Below are positions 1 to 8,522 of a DNA stretch of 64,000 bases, piece by piece. The stretch covers positions 186,001 to 250,000 of the forward strand of contig CAWAXG010000031.1 of NCBI GenBank assembly GCA_963785755.1, written 5' to 3'. Below the pieces are notes generated by a model, which saw nothing but the letters and a program-made list of their open reading frames with translations, was not told the DNA's origin and made no database searches. Position 1 is the first letter of the stretch; every line of letters begins with the position of its first letter. The DNA comes from JACCXG01 sp963785755. GTDB taxonomy: Bacteria; Acidobacteriota; Vicinamibacteria; Vicinamibacterales; 2-12-FULL-66-21. The position numbers were made by a program, and so were the translations under genes.

Positions 1-2283
1 TCGCGCGCCCGGCACGGCTCCGCGCGAGCCGCGCACTGGCTGGCGCTCGGCTATGTCGTCTCCATGGGCCTGACGGCGGCCGCCCTCCTGGTTTCGCCTT
101 TTCTCCCGACGCTGTGGAACGACGGACGCGCACTGCCAACCGCACTCGCGTCGCTGGTGCCGCTCGTGTGGCTGGCGGTCATCGACCATCTGGCCTCGCA
201 CGAAGCGATTCTCGCGGGGGAGTCCGAATCCGCGCTCACGACCGGACATCGCCGGCTGCTGGTGGCGTGCGGGGGCACAGCTCTCTACGTCTGGGTGGTC
301 CATGTCATTCGAGCGTTCGTTCACGGCGCCGAACAGGGAAGCGGCCTTGCGTGGACGTTGACGGCGATCTGGACGCTCGTGCTGGCTGCGGCGGTGTTTT
401 CGTTCGTGTTCGCCATGCTTGCGGTCGTCACCGCGATTGCCGCGCGAACGGGAGCGCCGAGGCGGCTCGAGTTCAGCCTGATCGTGGCGTTGATGGCGGC
501 CGGCCTGTGCGAGCTGTTCAAGCGTGCGGTCTTGCCGACCTTGTCCCTCGCAGCTGGAGATTCGGCGATTCTCGGCGCGGCCGCGGGCGCGACGCTCGCG
601 CTCACCTGGTCGGGATTGATGCTGCGGCGGCCCGCACGCGTCGATGCCCCGCGCACGGCGGCCGAGATCCTGTTGGCACCCGCGAGTAGTCAGAAGTCGA
701 CGGCGTTCGCCTTCATCGCGCTCGCCGTGTTTTCGTTCGTGACCTTGAATGCCATCGAGCGTCTCGACTGGAACTTCGTCGGCCAGCGACTGATCGTGAC
801 GGTCGAGTGCCTGCTCGCGCTCGCGCTGATGATGCGCGCGACCCAGGGCGTTCGGGACGGTGAAGGGTCGATGCGCGCGGTGTTCGTCGCCCCGCTCGTG
901 GCGCTGATCGCGATCGTGGCGGTGCCGCCGGGCGCGGCGCGTCTGGCGGCCTGGACAGGGAATCGCAGCCTCGAGCCCGAGGCGGCATTCGAGCGCTACG
1001 CGGCCGGTGAAATCGCCTTCAGGCTGATGGCGGATGTCGTCGTGGCGCGGTCCGGCTTCGATGATGCCGACTATCACCGCTTCCTGAAGGAACGCGCCGC
1101 GGGCGCGGGGCGAATCAGCGTTCCCGACGTCGAATTCGCGGCGCCGATCGTCAGGGCCGCGGACCGGCGCAACCCGGACATCTTCGTGTTCGTGATCGAC
1201 AGCCTGCGCCGCGACTATCTCTCGCCCTACAACCCCGATGTCAGCTTCACGCCGAACATCGCCCGGTTCGCCGACGAGAACTTCGTGTTCAAGAACGTGT
1301 TCACCAGGCACGGCGGCACCGAGCTCGCCATGGCCTCGATCTGGTCGGGGGCGACCGTCGTCCGCAAGGTGCGTGCGAGCCAGTTCGAGCGCATGAACGC
1401 GCTGGAAAAGCTGGTCAACGCGAACGGCTACCGCATCGCGATCAACGACTTCACCGTGGCCGAGCATCTCCGGGCCGCAACGCCGAAAACGACGATCGAT
1501 CCCGGTGTCCCGAGCGTCGACACCGACCTGTGCCAGAACCTCCGGAGTCTGGAACGACATCTGGACGAGTCCGGCACGGACCCGCGGCCGGTGTTCGGCT
1601 ACTTCGCGCCGATGAACGTCCACATCCTGAACACGCAGCGGGGCGGGCAGACCTCGCTCGATGGCGACTACCCGGGGTTCTACGCTCCGTACGCGTCGCG
1701 GCTGAAGCGCCTCGATGGCTGCTTCCAGCAGTTCATCGCTTATCTGAAGGCCCGCAACCGGTACGATGACAGCATCATCGTGCTGACGAGCGATCATGGC
1801 GATTCGCTCGGCGAAGAGGGCCACTGGGGCCACGCCATGTGGCTGTTCCCCGAGGACGTTCGCATTCCGCTGATCGTCAAGATTCCGGAAGCGATGAAGC
1901 CGCGCGTGACGACGGATCTTGCGCGGGTGGCCTTTTCGACCGACATCGCGCCGACGCTTCATGCGCTGCTCGATCGGCCGGTCCTCGATCTCGGGCCGCT
2001 GTTCGGCGCGCCGCTGTTCGTGCCCGCCGGCGCCAGCATGCTCGATCGGCGGCGCGAGTCGTTTCTGCTCACCTCGAGCTATGGGGCGACGTTCGGCCTG
2101 CTGCGGCGCAACGGACGGTTTCTGTATGTCTCGGACCTCGTCGAATGGCGGGAGTCCGCGTACGACCTGTCGACCGGGCCTCTCGGCGCGTCAATGGTGG
2201 TGGACTCGGCGCTGCGGCGGGTCAACCAACGGCGCATCCGGGAGCAGGTGACGGAGGTGGCGGAGCTTTACGAGTCGCGGTGA
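1..2283 (+). CDS. Membrane-anchored sulfatase-family protein, 5' end outside window
   Basis: The frame is open from base 1, so the gene starts upstream; an internal ATG lies at 64. The first ~330 visible residues are rich in hydrophobic stretches, consistent with several membrane helices. From about residue 391 a sulfatase/alkaline-phosphatase fold is recognisable: FVIDSLRRDYL (metal Asp near residue 400), a GGTELAM segment with Thr440 where phosphotransferase members carry their nucleophile, and TSDHGDSLGEEGHWGH (Asp598, His599). The layout of N-terminal membrane helices and a C-terminal extracytoplasmic catalytic domain resembles LTA-synthase or phosphoethanolamine-transferase type enzymes. 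The Cys/Ser-X-Pro-X-Arg signature of true sulfatases was not seen, so a phospho-group transferase is as likely as a sulfatase. Substrate unknown. Its stop lies 20 bases before the first pilin start. Confidence 0.85.
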   Translation, partial: SRARHGSARAAHWLALGYVVSMGLTAAALLVSPFLPTLWNDGRALPTALASLVPLVWLAVIDHLASHEAILAGESESALTTGHRRLLVACGGTALYVWVVHVIRAFVHGAEQGSGLAWTLTAIWTLVLAAAVFSFVFAMLAVVTAIAARTGAPRRLEFSLIVALMAAGLCELFKRAVLPTLSLAAGDSAILGAAAGATLALTWSGLMLRRPARVDAPRTAAEILLAPASSQKSTAFAFIALAVFSFVTLNAIERLDWNFVGQRLIVTVECLLALALMMRATQGVRDGEGSMRAVFVAPLVALIAIVAVPPGAARLAAWTGNRSLEPEAAFERYAAGEIAFRLMADVVVARSGFDDADYHRFLKERAAGAGRISVPDVEFAAPIVRAADRRNPDIFVFVIDSLRRDYLSPYNPDVSFTPNIARFADENFVFKNVFTRHGGTELAMASIWSGATVVRKVRASQFERMNALEKLVNANGYRIAINDFTVAEHLRAATPKTTIDPGVPSVDTDLCQNLRSLERHLDESGTDPRPVFGYFAPMNVHILNTQRGGQTSLDGDYPGFYAPYASRLKRLDGCFQQFIAYLKARNRYDDSIIVLTSDHGDSLGEEGHWGHAMWLFPEDVRIPLIVKIPEAMKPRVTTDLARVAFSTDIAPTLHALLDRPVLDLGPLFGAPLFVPAGASMLDRRRESFLLTSSYGATFGLLRRNGRFLYVSDLVEWRESAYDLSTGPLGASMVVDSALRRVNQRRIREQVTEVAELYESR

Positions 2284-2303
2284 CTCGGGTCCGGAGGACC
2301 ATC

Positions 2304-3050
2304 TTGAGGGACAAGGGATTCACGTTAGTCGAACTGCTGATCGTGGTCGCGATCGTCGGCATCATCGCGGCGATCGCCGTGCCGTCGATGCTGCGCGCGC
2401 GGGTCTCGGCGAACGAGACCTCGGCGATCGCGTCGATGCGGACGATCAACAGCTCCCAGGCGAACTACGCGTCGGCCACTGGCCGCGGCTCGTATGCGGT
2501 CAGCCTTGCCACGCTCGGCACCGCGTGTCCATCGAGCACGAGCCCGTTCATCTCCGCCGACCTCGCGGCCGACCCTACGAGGAAGACCGGCTATCGGATC
2601 GAGCTTCAGGCCGCGTCTGGCGCCACCGTGGGGCCCAACGACTGCAACGGCGTCGCGACACGGTCCGGCTACTACAGCACCGCCATTCCGTTGTCACTGG
2701 GCATCAGCGGCCACCGGGGCTTTGCCTCGAACGCCGCGGGAGCGGTGTTCTTCGATCCCAGCGGCGCCGCTCCGACCGAGGCCGCCATGGCGCCTGGGGG
2801 CGGGGGAAAGTCGTTCAATAACGGGACTCGGGACTCGGGCGCATCTCGGGACTGGGGACTCCGATCGCAGCCTGCCGCGCCGAAGCGCGTAGCGCGAAGG
2901 CGGGGGACTCGGGCTCGTTCGGGATCGGATGGGGACTGGGGCGGTTTCGTGATCGGTTTCGTGATCGGTGATCGGGGATCGGGGATCAGCTTCGGGGTTC
3001 TTCGAGACGTTTTTTCCAGCCTTCCGGGCCCCCGCGGCGTCCTACACTAA
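2304..3050 (+). CDS. Type IV pilin (PilA-like), probable frameshift near its end
   Basis: Class III signal peptide MRDKG-FTLVELLIVVAIVGIIAAIAVP: cleavage after Gly5 and the conserved Glu at mature position 5. A GTG at 2280 overlaps the preceding stop, but the TTG at 2304 has a GGAGG ribosome site at 2293-2297 and gives the normal short leader, so 2304 is chosen. The globular part has two cysteines (GTACPSS and NDCNG), suggesting a disulfide loop. As read, the frame runs to 3050, but after about residue 170 it translates intergenic heptamer repeats. Adding one G to the G run near 2807-2815 would give a C-terminus GGGGKVVQ and a TAA at 2819-2821, so the native protein is probably about 172 residues. 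It should be cleaved by the prepilin peptidase at 7743-8522. Confidence 0.9.
   Translation: MRDKGFTLVELLIVVAIVGIIAAIAVPSMLRARVSANETSAIASMRTINSSQANYASATGRGSYAVSLATLGTACPSSTSPFISADLAADPTRKTGYRIELQAASGATVGPNDCNGVATRSGYYSTAIPLSLGISGHRGFASNAAGAVFFDPSGAAPTEAAMAPGGGGKSFNNGTRDSGASRDWGLRSQPAAPKRVARRRGTRARSGSDGDWGGFVIGFVIGDRGSGISFGVLRDVFSSLPGPRGVLH
2822..3012. repeat. Degenerate heptamer repeat tract
   Basis: After the likely pilin stop the DNA is built from approximate 7-base units of GGGACTC type (2823-2865 and 2907-2940), then GGGATCG/GTGATCG type units (2945-2995). A short GC-rich palindrome around 2880-2906 (CGCCGAAGCGCG...CGCGAAGGCG) interrupts it. No plausible protein is encoded. It resembles the other intergenic heptamer tracts at 8523-8880 and 54545-54611, with a different unit sequence. 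Confidence 0.7.
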
Positions 3051-3062
3051 GCTGAGGCAAGC

Positions 3063-3635
3063 GTGCTTTCTTGGGTTTGTTCTTCCGGCGTTCGGCGGGC
3101 TTTTCGGCGCGTGGCTGCGTCCAGTGCCGGCTTCACCCTGGTTGAGCTGATGGTGGTGCTCACCATCGTGGCGCTCCTGGCCAGTGCGGGCATGGTGTTG
3201 TACCGGCAGTCGCGTCTCCGGACGGCTGAGGCCGCGGCGGTGTCCGCATTGAACGCCATCAATCAGGCGCAGTTCGCGTATATGCAGACCTGTGGCAAGC
3301 AGAGATATGCGCCGACGCTCGTCGCGCTGGGCACGCCCGCGCCGGGCAATGCCCAGGGATTCATCAGCCCCGATCTGGCGGTCTCGGATCCGCTCGCCAA
3401 GAGCGGGTACTTGATCCAGTTGACCGGGACGGAAGTGTCGGAGGGGGAGAAGACCTGCACCGGCCTGGTGCCGCTCGAGCGGTATCGGTTGACCGCCGAC
3501 CCGCAGGTGGCGGGGGCAACCGGCAACCGCTTCTACGGGACCAATACCGACCGTGTGATTTACGCCGATACTCAGACCTATATCGAGAACATGCCGGAGG
3601 CGGGACCGCCCGGGCATGGGGCCGAAATCAGGTAG
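3063..3635 (+). CDS. Type IV pilin-like protein, second copy
   Basis: Prepilin with leader ending VAASSAG and mature start FTLVELMVVLTIVALLASAGMVL, including Glu5; about 190 residues. The GTG at 3063 is preceded by GAGG at 3054-3057 with 5 bases of spacing; an alternative GTG at 3111 would give a shorter leader but has no ribosome site. Two cysteines (MQTCGKQ and EKTCTG) could form a disulfide. A TACACT sequence at 3043-3048 could be a -10 element. It follows the first pilin and precedes the VKOR-DsbA gene by 12 bases. The two pilins share the leader, the ALNAINQAQ/SMRTINSSQ helix and the overall layout, so they are likely paralogues; which one is the major pilin cannot be told from sequence. 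Confidence 0.9.
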   Translation: MLSWVCSSGVRRAFRRVAASSAGFTLVELMVVLTIVALLASAGMVLYRQSRLRTAEAAAVSALNAINQAQFAYMQTCGKQRYAPTLVALGTPAPGNAQGFISPDLAVSDPLAKSGYLIQLTGTEVSEGEKTCTGLVPLERYRLTADPQVAGATGNRFYGTNTDRVIYADTQTYIENMPEAGPPGHGAEIR

Positions 3636-3647
3636 AATTGCCCCATC

Positions 3648-4835
3648 ATGGCTGCAAGAACGCGTAATTTGATTCTGGCTTTCGCGGTGCTCGGACTGGG
3701 CGCGTCCGCGTGGTCGAGTTACGTCCACTACAAGCTGCTGACCCGTCCGGGGTATACGAGCTTCTGCGACGTGAACGCCACGGTCAGCTGCACGCAGGCC
3801 TATCTCAGTCAATACGGCAGCCTGTGGGGGATCCCGGTCGCGCTCGGCGGCGTGTTCTTTTTCACGTTCGTGCTGCTGATGGCGGGGTGGGGTGCGGGTC
3901 GCACCGCTCAAGCGCGTGAGAACGTGCCCGGCTACATCTTCGTCGCGTCTACGGTGGCGCTCGCGTTCGTGCTGTATCTGGCGTGGGCCTCGTTCTTCAG
4001 ACTGAACACACTCTGCATGCTCTGCGCCACCACTTACGTGGCGGTCATCGCCATCTTCATCATCTCCGGTGGGGCGACGAAATTCCCAATGACGACGTTG
4101 CCCCGGCGCGCGGCGAAGGACGTCGGGACCCTGCTCAAGAGTCCGATCGCGCTCGTCCTGGCGATTGTGTTCAGCATCGGCGCCGTCACCCTGATCAACG
4201 CGTTCCCGCGCGAGCCGGCGGCGGAGCAGTCGCCGCTGCAGGTCCGACAGTTTCCGCCGCTCACCGACCAGCAGCGGTATGACATCGCCAAGTGGCTGGA
4301 TGTGCAGACCAAGGTCAATATCCCGGTGGACGCCGACGGCGCCAAAGTGCTCGTCGTGAAGTTCAACGATTACCAGTGCCCCGCCTGCCGCGAGGCGTAT
4401 CTCCTGCAGAAGGATGTGCTGGCGAAATTCACGGCGTCCGGCAAAGTGAAGTACGTGAGCAAACACTACCCGCTCGAACCGGAATGCAATGCCGGCGTGA
4501 CCAGCGTCATTCACAGCCTCGCCTGCGAGACGGCCGCGGCCGTCGTCATGGCGGAGGGCAAGGGAAAGGCCGATAAGCTCGAGGAATGGTTCTTCACGAA
4601 TCAGCCGACGCTCACGGCGGGCCTGGTGAAACAGGCGACCGCCGACGTCGGCGGCGTTCCGGACTTCGACGCGCAGTACGCGCGCGCGCTCACGATCGTG
4701 AAGACGGACACCGGGCTGGGCTCGCAGCTTCAGGTCAAGTCGACGCCGACGCTGTTCATCAATGGCATCCGGGTCGAAGGCATGGTTCCGCCGCCGGCGC
4801 TCGAGGCGATGATCGAGCACGAGCTGAAGCGATAG
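3648..4835 (+). CDS. VKOR-DsbA fusion (vitamin K epoxide reductase homologue with thioredoxin domain)
   Basis: Envelope disulfide-forming enzyme of 395 residues. The N-terminal half has the VKOR four-helix bundle with loop cysteines Cys40 and Cys48 and the active CMLC pair (Cys123, Cys126) near a helix end. After a linker helix at about 166-186, a DsbA-like thioredoxin domain follows with CPAC (Cys244, Cys247) and the cis-Pro motif STPTLF near the C-terminus. In this family the thioredoxin domain oxidises substrates and VKOR passes electrons to quinone. Start at ATG 3648; a TAGAAT at 3633-3638 suggests a very short leader. It sits directly after two pilins that each contain a cysteine pair, making them likely substrates (inference). 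Confidence 0.93.
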   Translation: MAARTRNLILAFAVLGLGASAWSSYVHYKLLTRPGYTSFCDVNATVSCTQAYLSQYGSLWGIPVALGGVFFFTFVLLMAGWGAGRTAQARENVPGYIFVASTVALAFVLYLAWASFFRLNTLCMLCATTYVAVIAIFIISGGATKFPMTTLPRRAAKDVGTLLKSPIALVLAIVFSIGAVTLINAFPREPAAEQSPLQVRQFPPLTDQQRYDIAKWLDVQTKVNIPVDADGAKVLVVKFNDYQCPACREAYLLQKDVLAKFTASGKVKYVSKHYPLEPECNAGVTSVIHSLACETAAAVVMAEGKGKADKLEEWFFTNQPTLTAGLVKQATADVGGVPDFDAQYARALTIVKTDTGLGSQLQVKSTPTLFINGIRVEGMVPPPALEAMIEHELKR

Positions 4836-4935
4836 CGCGTCCCGGACTTCCTGAAACCGCCGGATTCGTTCACCGACGATGTCTGCGCCGCGTTGACGGG
4901 GCTCTCGGCAGTCTCCGGCACCTGTATCGATAACG

Positions 4936-6042
4936 ATGCCGCCTGCGATTCACATCGACCAGCTCACGAAAGACTATTGGATCGGCTTCTGGCGTAAACG
5001 TCCCTACCGCGCGCTCGAACGCCTGTCGCTCGAGGTGCAGCCGGGGGAGATCTTCGGGTTCCTCGGTCCGAACGGCGCGGGCAAGACCACGACGCTCAAG
5101 CTGCTGATGCAGCTGATTTTTCCCACCTCCGGCCGCGCCGAGATCCTCGGCCGGCCAGTCGGCGACGTCCGCGCGAGGCAGCGCATCGGCTATCTTCCCG
5201 AGAATCCGTATTTCTACGACTACCTGACCGCGCAGGAGCTGCTGCAGTACTTCGCGCGGCTGTTCGGATACTCGGGACCGGAGGCGCGGCAGCGGGCCTC
5301 GACGCTGCTCGAACGGGTCGGCATTCCGCCGGAGCGGCAGACGCAGCAGCTGCGCAAGTACTCGAAGGGCATGATTCAGCGCGTCGGGATCGCGCAGGCG
5401 CTGTTGAACGATCCGGAAGTCGTCTTCCTCGACGAGCCGATGTCGGGATTGGATCCGCTCGGCCGCCGCGACGTGCGGGCGCTGATCATGGAGCTCCGCG
5501 ACCAGGGCCGCACGGTGTTCTTCAGCTCGCACATCCTGGCCGACGCGGAAGCGCTCTGCAGCCGCGTCGCGGTCGTCGCGGGCGGACGGCTGGCCGCGGC
5601 GGGCCGCCTCAGCGACATCCTCGCGTTCCAGGTACGTGGCTGGGAGCTGGTCGTCGACGGCCTCCGCCCGGAGGTGCTCGATCGGATCCGGCCGCAGGTC
5701 CTCAAGGCGACATCGATCTCCTCCGAGCGATACGCGCTGGATTTTCCCATCGACGTCGCACCGGAACGGGTGCTGGCCGAGCTGACCGCAACCGGCGCCA
5801 CCCTCGTCTCGCTCAACCCGCTTCGCGACACGCTCGAAGACTTCTTCGTCCGCCGCGTCGCCGAAATGGGTGACGGCGCGCGGATGAATCCGGTGGCTCC
5901 TTCGGTGTCGCGTGAGGACCGCGACGAGTTCAGCCGCAAGAGTGCCCCCGGGTCGGAACAGGCCGCCCGCGAGGACTTCGGGGAACTAGGCCGCAAGAAT
6001 GCCGCCGGGCCGGAGCAGGCCGCCCGCGAGGACAAGAGATAG
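4936..6042 (+). CDS. ABC transporter ATP-binding protein with duplicated C-terminal tail
   Basis: ABC ATPase of 368 residues: Walker A GPNGAGKT (44-51), a degenerate signature YSKGMIQ (142-148), Walker B VVFLD with Glu167, D-loop SGLD (170-173) and the switch His in SSHIL. It has the DUF4162-like C-terminal extension of ABC-2 type exporters (Ccm/Nos/gliding subfamily). The last ~45 residues are unusual: two adjacent 17-residue copies ending EQAARED (5926-5976 and 5983-6033), charged and probably disordered. The permease gene starts 4 bases after the stop, so the two form one exporter. Substrate unknown. Confidence 0.92.
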   Translation: MPPAIHIDQLTKDYWIGFWRKRPYRALERLSLEVQPGEIFGFLGPNGAGKTTTLKLLMQLIFPTSGRAEILGRPVGDVRARQRIGYLPENPYFYDYLTAQELLQYFARLFGYSGPEARQRASTLLERVGIPPERQTQQLRKYSKGMIQRVGIAQALLNDPEVVFLDEPMSGLDPLGRRDVRALIMELRDQGRTVFFSSHILADAEALCSRVAVVAGGRLAAAGRLSDILAFQVRGWELVVDGLRPEVLDRIRPQVLKATSISSERYALDFPIDVAPERVLAELTATGATLVSLNPLRDTLEDFFVRRVAEMGDGARMNPVAPSVSREDRDEFSRKSAPGSEQAAREDFGELGRKNAAGPEQAAREDKR

Positions 6043-6046
6043 CCAA

Positions 6047-6853
6047 ATGCGGGCAGTCCTCTGGGTCGCCGTCAACGTCTTCAAGGAGTCGGTCCGCGAT
6101 CGCGTGCCGTACAACCTCGCGCTATTCGCCGTCCTGTTGATTGCCTCCTCTTATTTGATCGGCCAGCTCACGGCCGGTCAGGACGTCAAGATCATCAAGG
6201 ACCTCGGCCTTGCCGCGACCGCGGTGTTCGGCCTGTTCATCGCGGTGTTCATCGGGATCGGCCTCGTGTCCAAGGAGGTCGAGCGCCGGAGCATCTACTC
6301 GCTGCTCGCCAAGCCGATCAGCCGGCCGCAGTTCATTGTCGGCAAGTACGCCGGGCTGGTGTTGACGCTGGCGGTGAACGTCGCGGTCATGACCGCCGCG
6401 CTGTACGCCGTGCTCGCGTACATGACCTACACCGAATCGGTGGAGTTCCGATCCGCCTGGGACGCGCCAGGCATCGATCCGCGGATGCTCAAAGCCGTCG
6501 CGCTGATCTTCATCGAGCTGATGCTGATCACCGCCATCGCGCTGTTCTTTTCGACCTTCTCGACGCCGATTCTTTCCGCCGCGCTGACCTTCGGCTTCTA
6601 CGTCGTCGGCCATTTCAATGCCGACCTGAAGAACTTCGATCGCATCGTCGAGTCGCGCACCGCCGTCTGGCTCGCGCGCGGCGTCTACCATCTGGTGCCG
6701 GACTTTTCCGCGTTCGACGTGAAGACCGAAGTCGTTCACGGGCTGCCGGTGCCGATCGGCTACATGGCGAGCACCGCAGCCTACGGATTCGCCTACATCG
6801 CGGCGCTCGTCGTGGTGTCCGTCCTGATTTTTTCGCGGCGGGACTTCAAGTGA
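6047..6853 (+). CDS. ABC-2 type transporter permease
   Basis: Integral membrane protein of 268 residues with about six hydrophobic segments, of the NosY/ABC-2 type (MRAVLWVAVNVFKESVRDRVPYN start, then GLVSKEVERRSIYSLLAKPISR, a motif common in this family). ATG 6047 is chosen because it lies 4 bases after the ATPase stop and gives the standard N-terminus; an earlier in-frame start at 5999 would lie inside the ATPase gene. It presumably pairs with the ATPase at 4936. The next gene overlaps its stop by 4 bases (GTGA). Confidence 0.9.
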   Translation: MRAVLWVAVNVFKESVRDRVPYNLALFAVLLIASSYLIGQLTAGQDVKIIKDLGLAATAVFGLFIAVFIGIGLVSKEVERRSIYSLLAKPISRPQFIVGKYAGLVLTLAVNVAVMTAALYAVLAYMTYTESVEFRSAWDAPGIDPRMLKAVALIFIELMLITAIALFFSTFSTPILSAALTFGFYVVGHFNADLKNFDRIVESRTAVWLARGVYHLVPDFSAFDVKTEVVHGLPVPIGYMASTAAYGFAYIAALVVVSVLIFSRRDFK

Positions 6854-7746
6854 TTCAGGGAAAGCATCTCGCGCTCGGCGTGGTGGCGGCGCTCGTCAGC
6901 CTGGCGACGGCGATCGGTCTTCAGACCGCCCGCGATCGCCTGTACCCGCGAGACGAAGCACAACAGCGGGCGATGCTCTACGTCCGGTCGCCGGAGGCGC
7001 TCCGCCGCATCGCGCTGTCGTTCGACGCCCTGATGGCCGACGTCTACTGGATCCGCGCGCTGCAGCATTACGGCGGAGATCGCCGCAGTACCGTGAAAGG
7101 GCGCAAGTACGAACTGCTGTCGCCGCTGCTCGATCTCACGACTTCGCTCGATCCGTACTTCACGATCGCGTACAGGTTCGGCGCGATATTTCTGAGCGAG
7201 GCATATCCCGGCGGCGGCGGCCGGCCCGATCAGGCGATCGCGCTCCTGCGGAAGGGCATCAGCGCTCAGCCGACGAAGTGGCAGTATTACCATGACATCG
7301 CCTTCGTCCATTACTGGCAGCTCCGGGACATGGAGGCGGCGGCGAGCTGGTTCCGCCGCGCCGCGTCGCAGCCCGGCGCGCCGAACTGGCTCGAGCCCGT
7401 CGCCGCGACGATGTTGATCGAGGGCGGGGACCGCGCCTCGGCGCGCTTCCTGCTGCGGGAGATCCTGAAATCAGAAGAAGCCTGGCTGCGCCGGATGGCG
7501 GCGCGGGGCATCGCGCAGGTCGACGCACTCGACTGGATCGATGAGCTGCAGCGAATCGTGGTCAGGAACCCGCCGCCACCGGGCCAGTCATATTCCTGGG
7601 AATGGTATGTCCGCACCCGAAGACTCGGTGGTATTCCTCGTGACCCCGCCGGCACGCCCTTCGCGATCGACCCCGCGACCGGGACCGTCAGCGTTTCCAC
7701 CCAATCGGAGCTTCATCCGATGCCGACGGCCCGAGTGAAACGGTGA
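6850..7746 (+). CDS. Membrane-anchored TPR-type protein
   Basis: 298 residues: one N-terminal hydrophobic segment (about 7-25) followed by an alpha-helical, TPR-like region (YDPYFTIAYRFGAIFLSE, then repeats around FVHYWQLRDMEAAASWFRRA). The GTG start at 6850 overlaps the permease stop and its own stop overlaps the prepilin peptidase start, so it is translationally coupled in one operon. Function not recognised; it may be an envelope scaffold for the ABC exporter or for pilus assembly. The C-terminal ~60 residues are less helical and Pro-rich. Confidence 0.8.
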   Translation: MIQGKHLALGVVAALVSLATAIGLQTARDRLYPRDEAQQRAMLYVRSPEALRRIALSFDALMADVYWIRALQHYGGDRRSTVKGRKYELLSPLLDLTTSLDPYFTIAYRFGAIFLSEAYPGGGGRPDQAIALLRKGISAQPTKWQYYHDIAFVHYWQLRDMEAAASWFRRAASQPGAPNWLEPVAATMLIEGGDRASARFLLREILKSEEAWLRRMAARGIAQVDALDWIDELQRIVVRNPPPPGQSYSWEWYVRTRRLGGIPRDPAGTPFAIDPATGTVSVSTQSELHPMPTARVKR

Positions 7747-8522
7747 GCCCCGAGACGGTCTGGATCGTCGCATTCGGCTTTCTGGGCCTCGTCGTCGGGA
7801 GCTTCCTCAACGTCTGCATCCACCGCATCCCGCAGCGCGTCTCGATCGTGACGCCACCGTCCCGGTGCCCGCACTGCGGCTATCAGCTGCGCTGGTACGA
7901 CAACATCCCGGTCATCAGCTACGCGCTGCTGCTCGGCGGCCGCTGCCGGAGCTGCCGCGCGCCGATCAGCATCCGCTATCCGATCATCGAATTGGTCACC
8001 ATGGTCGTCTTCCTGCTGCACTGGTGGGTATTCGGTTTTACGGTCCTGATGGCCGTGCGCGTGGTCTTTGCCTGTGCCCTGATCGTCCTGTTCGCGATCG
8101 ACCTGGAGCACCATCTGCTCCCCAACGTCATCACGCTCCCGGGCATCGTCGCCGGCCTCATCGTGAGCACGATCGTTCCGCCGGGGCTCCGCGACGCGCT
8201 GATTGGAACGCTCGTCGGCGGCGGCGTGTTGTGGCTGATCGGTGAGGCGTACTACCGCTACTCGGGACAGGAGGGCATGGGCGGCGGCGACGTGAAGATG
8301 CTCGCGATGATCGGCGCCTTCCTGGGCTGGAAGCTCGTGCTGGTCACGCTCGTCCTGTCGTCGGTCCTCGGCTCGCTCATCGGCATGATCGTGATCGCGA
8401 CGCGCCGCGGCGGCATGAAACACGCGCTGCCGTACGGCACATTCCTGGCGCTCGGCGCGCTCGCCGCCTCACTGTTCGGCGATCAGATCGTGGCCTGGTA
8501 TGTGGGGATGTACGAGTTTTGA
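7743..8522 (+). CDS. pilD: Prepilin peptidase / N-methyltransferase
   Basis: Bifunctional membrane enzyme that cleaves type III signal peptides of pilins and methylates the new N-terminus. All hallmarks are present in 259 residues: the GSFLNVCIHRIP start, zinc cysteines CPHC (42, 45) and CRSC (68, 71), and the aspartyl protease pair in AIDLEHHLLPN (Asp120) and GGGDVKM (Asp183), among about seven membrane helices. The GTG start overlaps the preceding stop by 4 bases. It should process the two pilins upstream and the minor pilins downstream. Confidence 0.97.
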   Translation: MSPETVWIVAFGFLGLVVGSFLNVCIHRIPQRVSIVTPPSRCPHCGYQLRWYDNIPVISYALLLGGRCRSCRAPISIRYPIIELVTMVVFLLHWWVFGFTVLMAVRVVFACALIVLFAIDLEHHLLPNVITLPGIVAGLIVSTIVPPGLRDALIGTLVGGGVLWLIGEAYYRYSGQEGMGGGDVKMLAMIGAFLGWKLVLVTLVLSSVLGSLIGMIVIATRRGGMKHALPYGTFLALGALAASLFGDQIVAWYVGMYEF

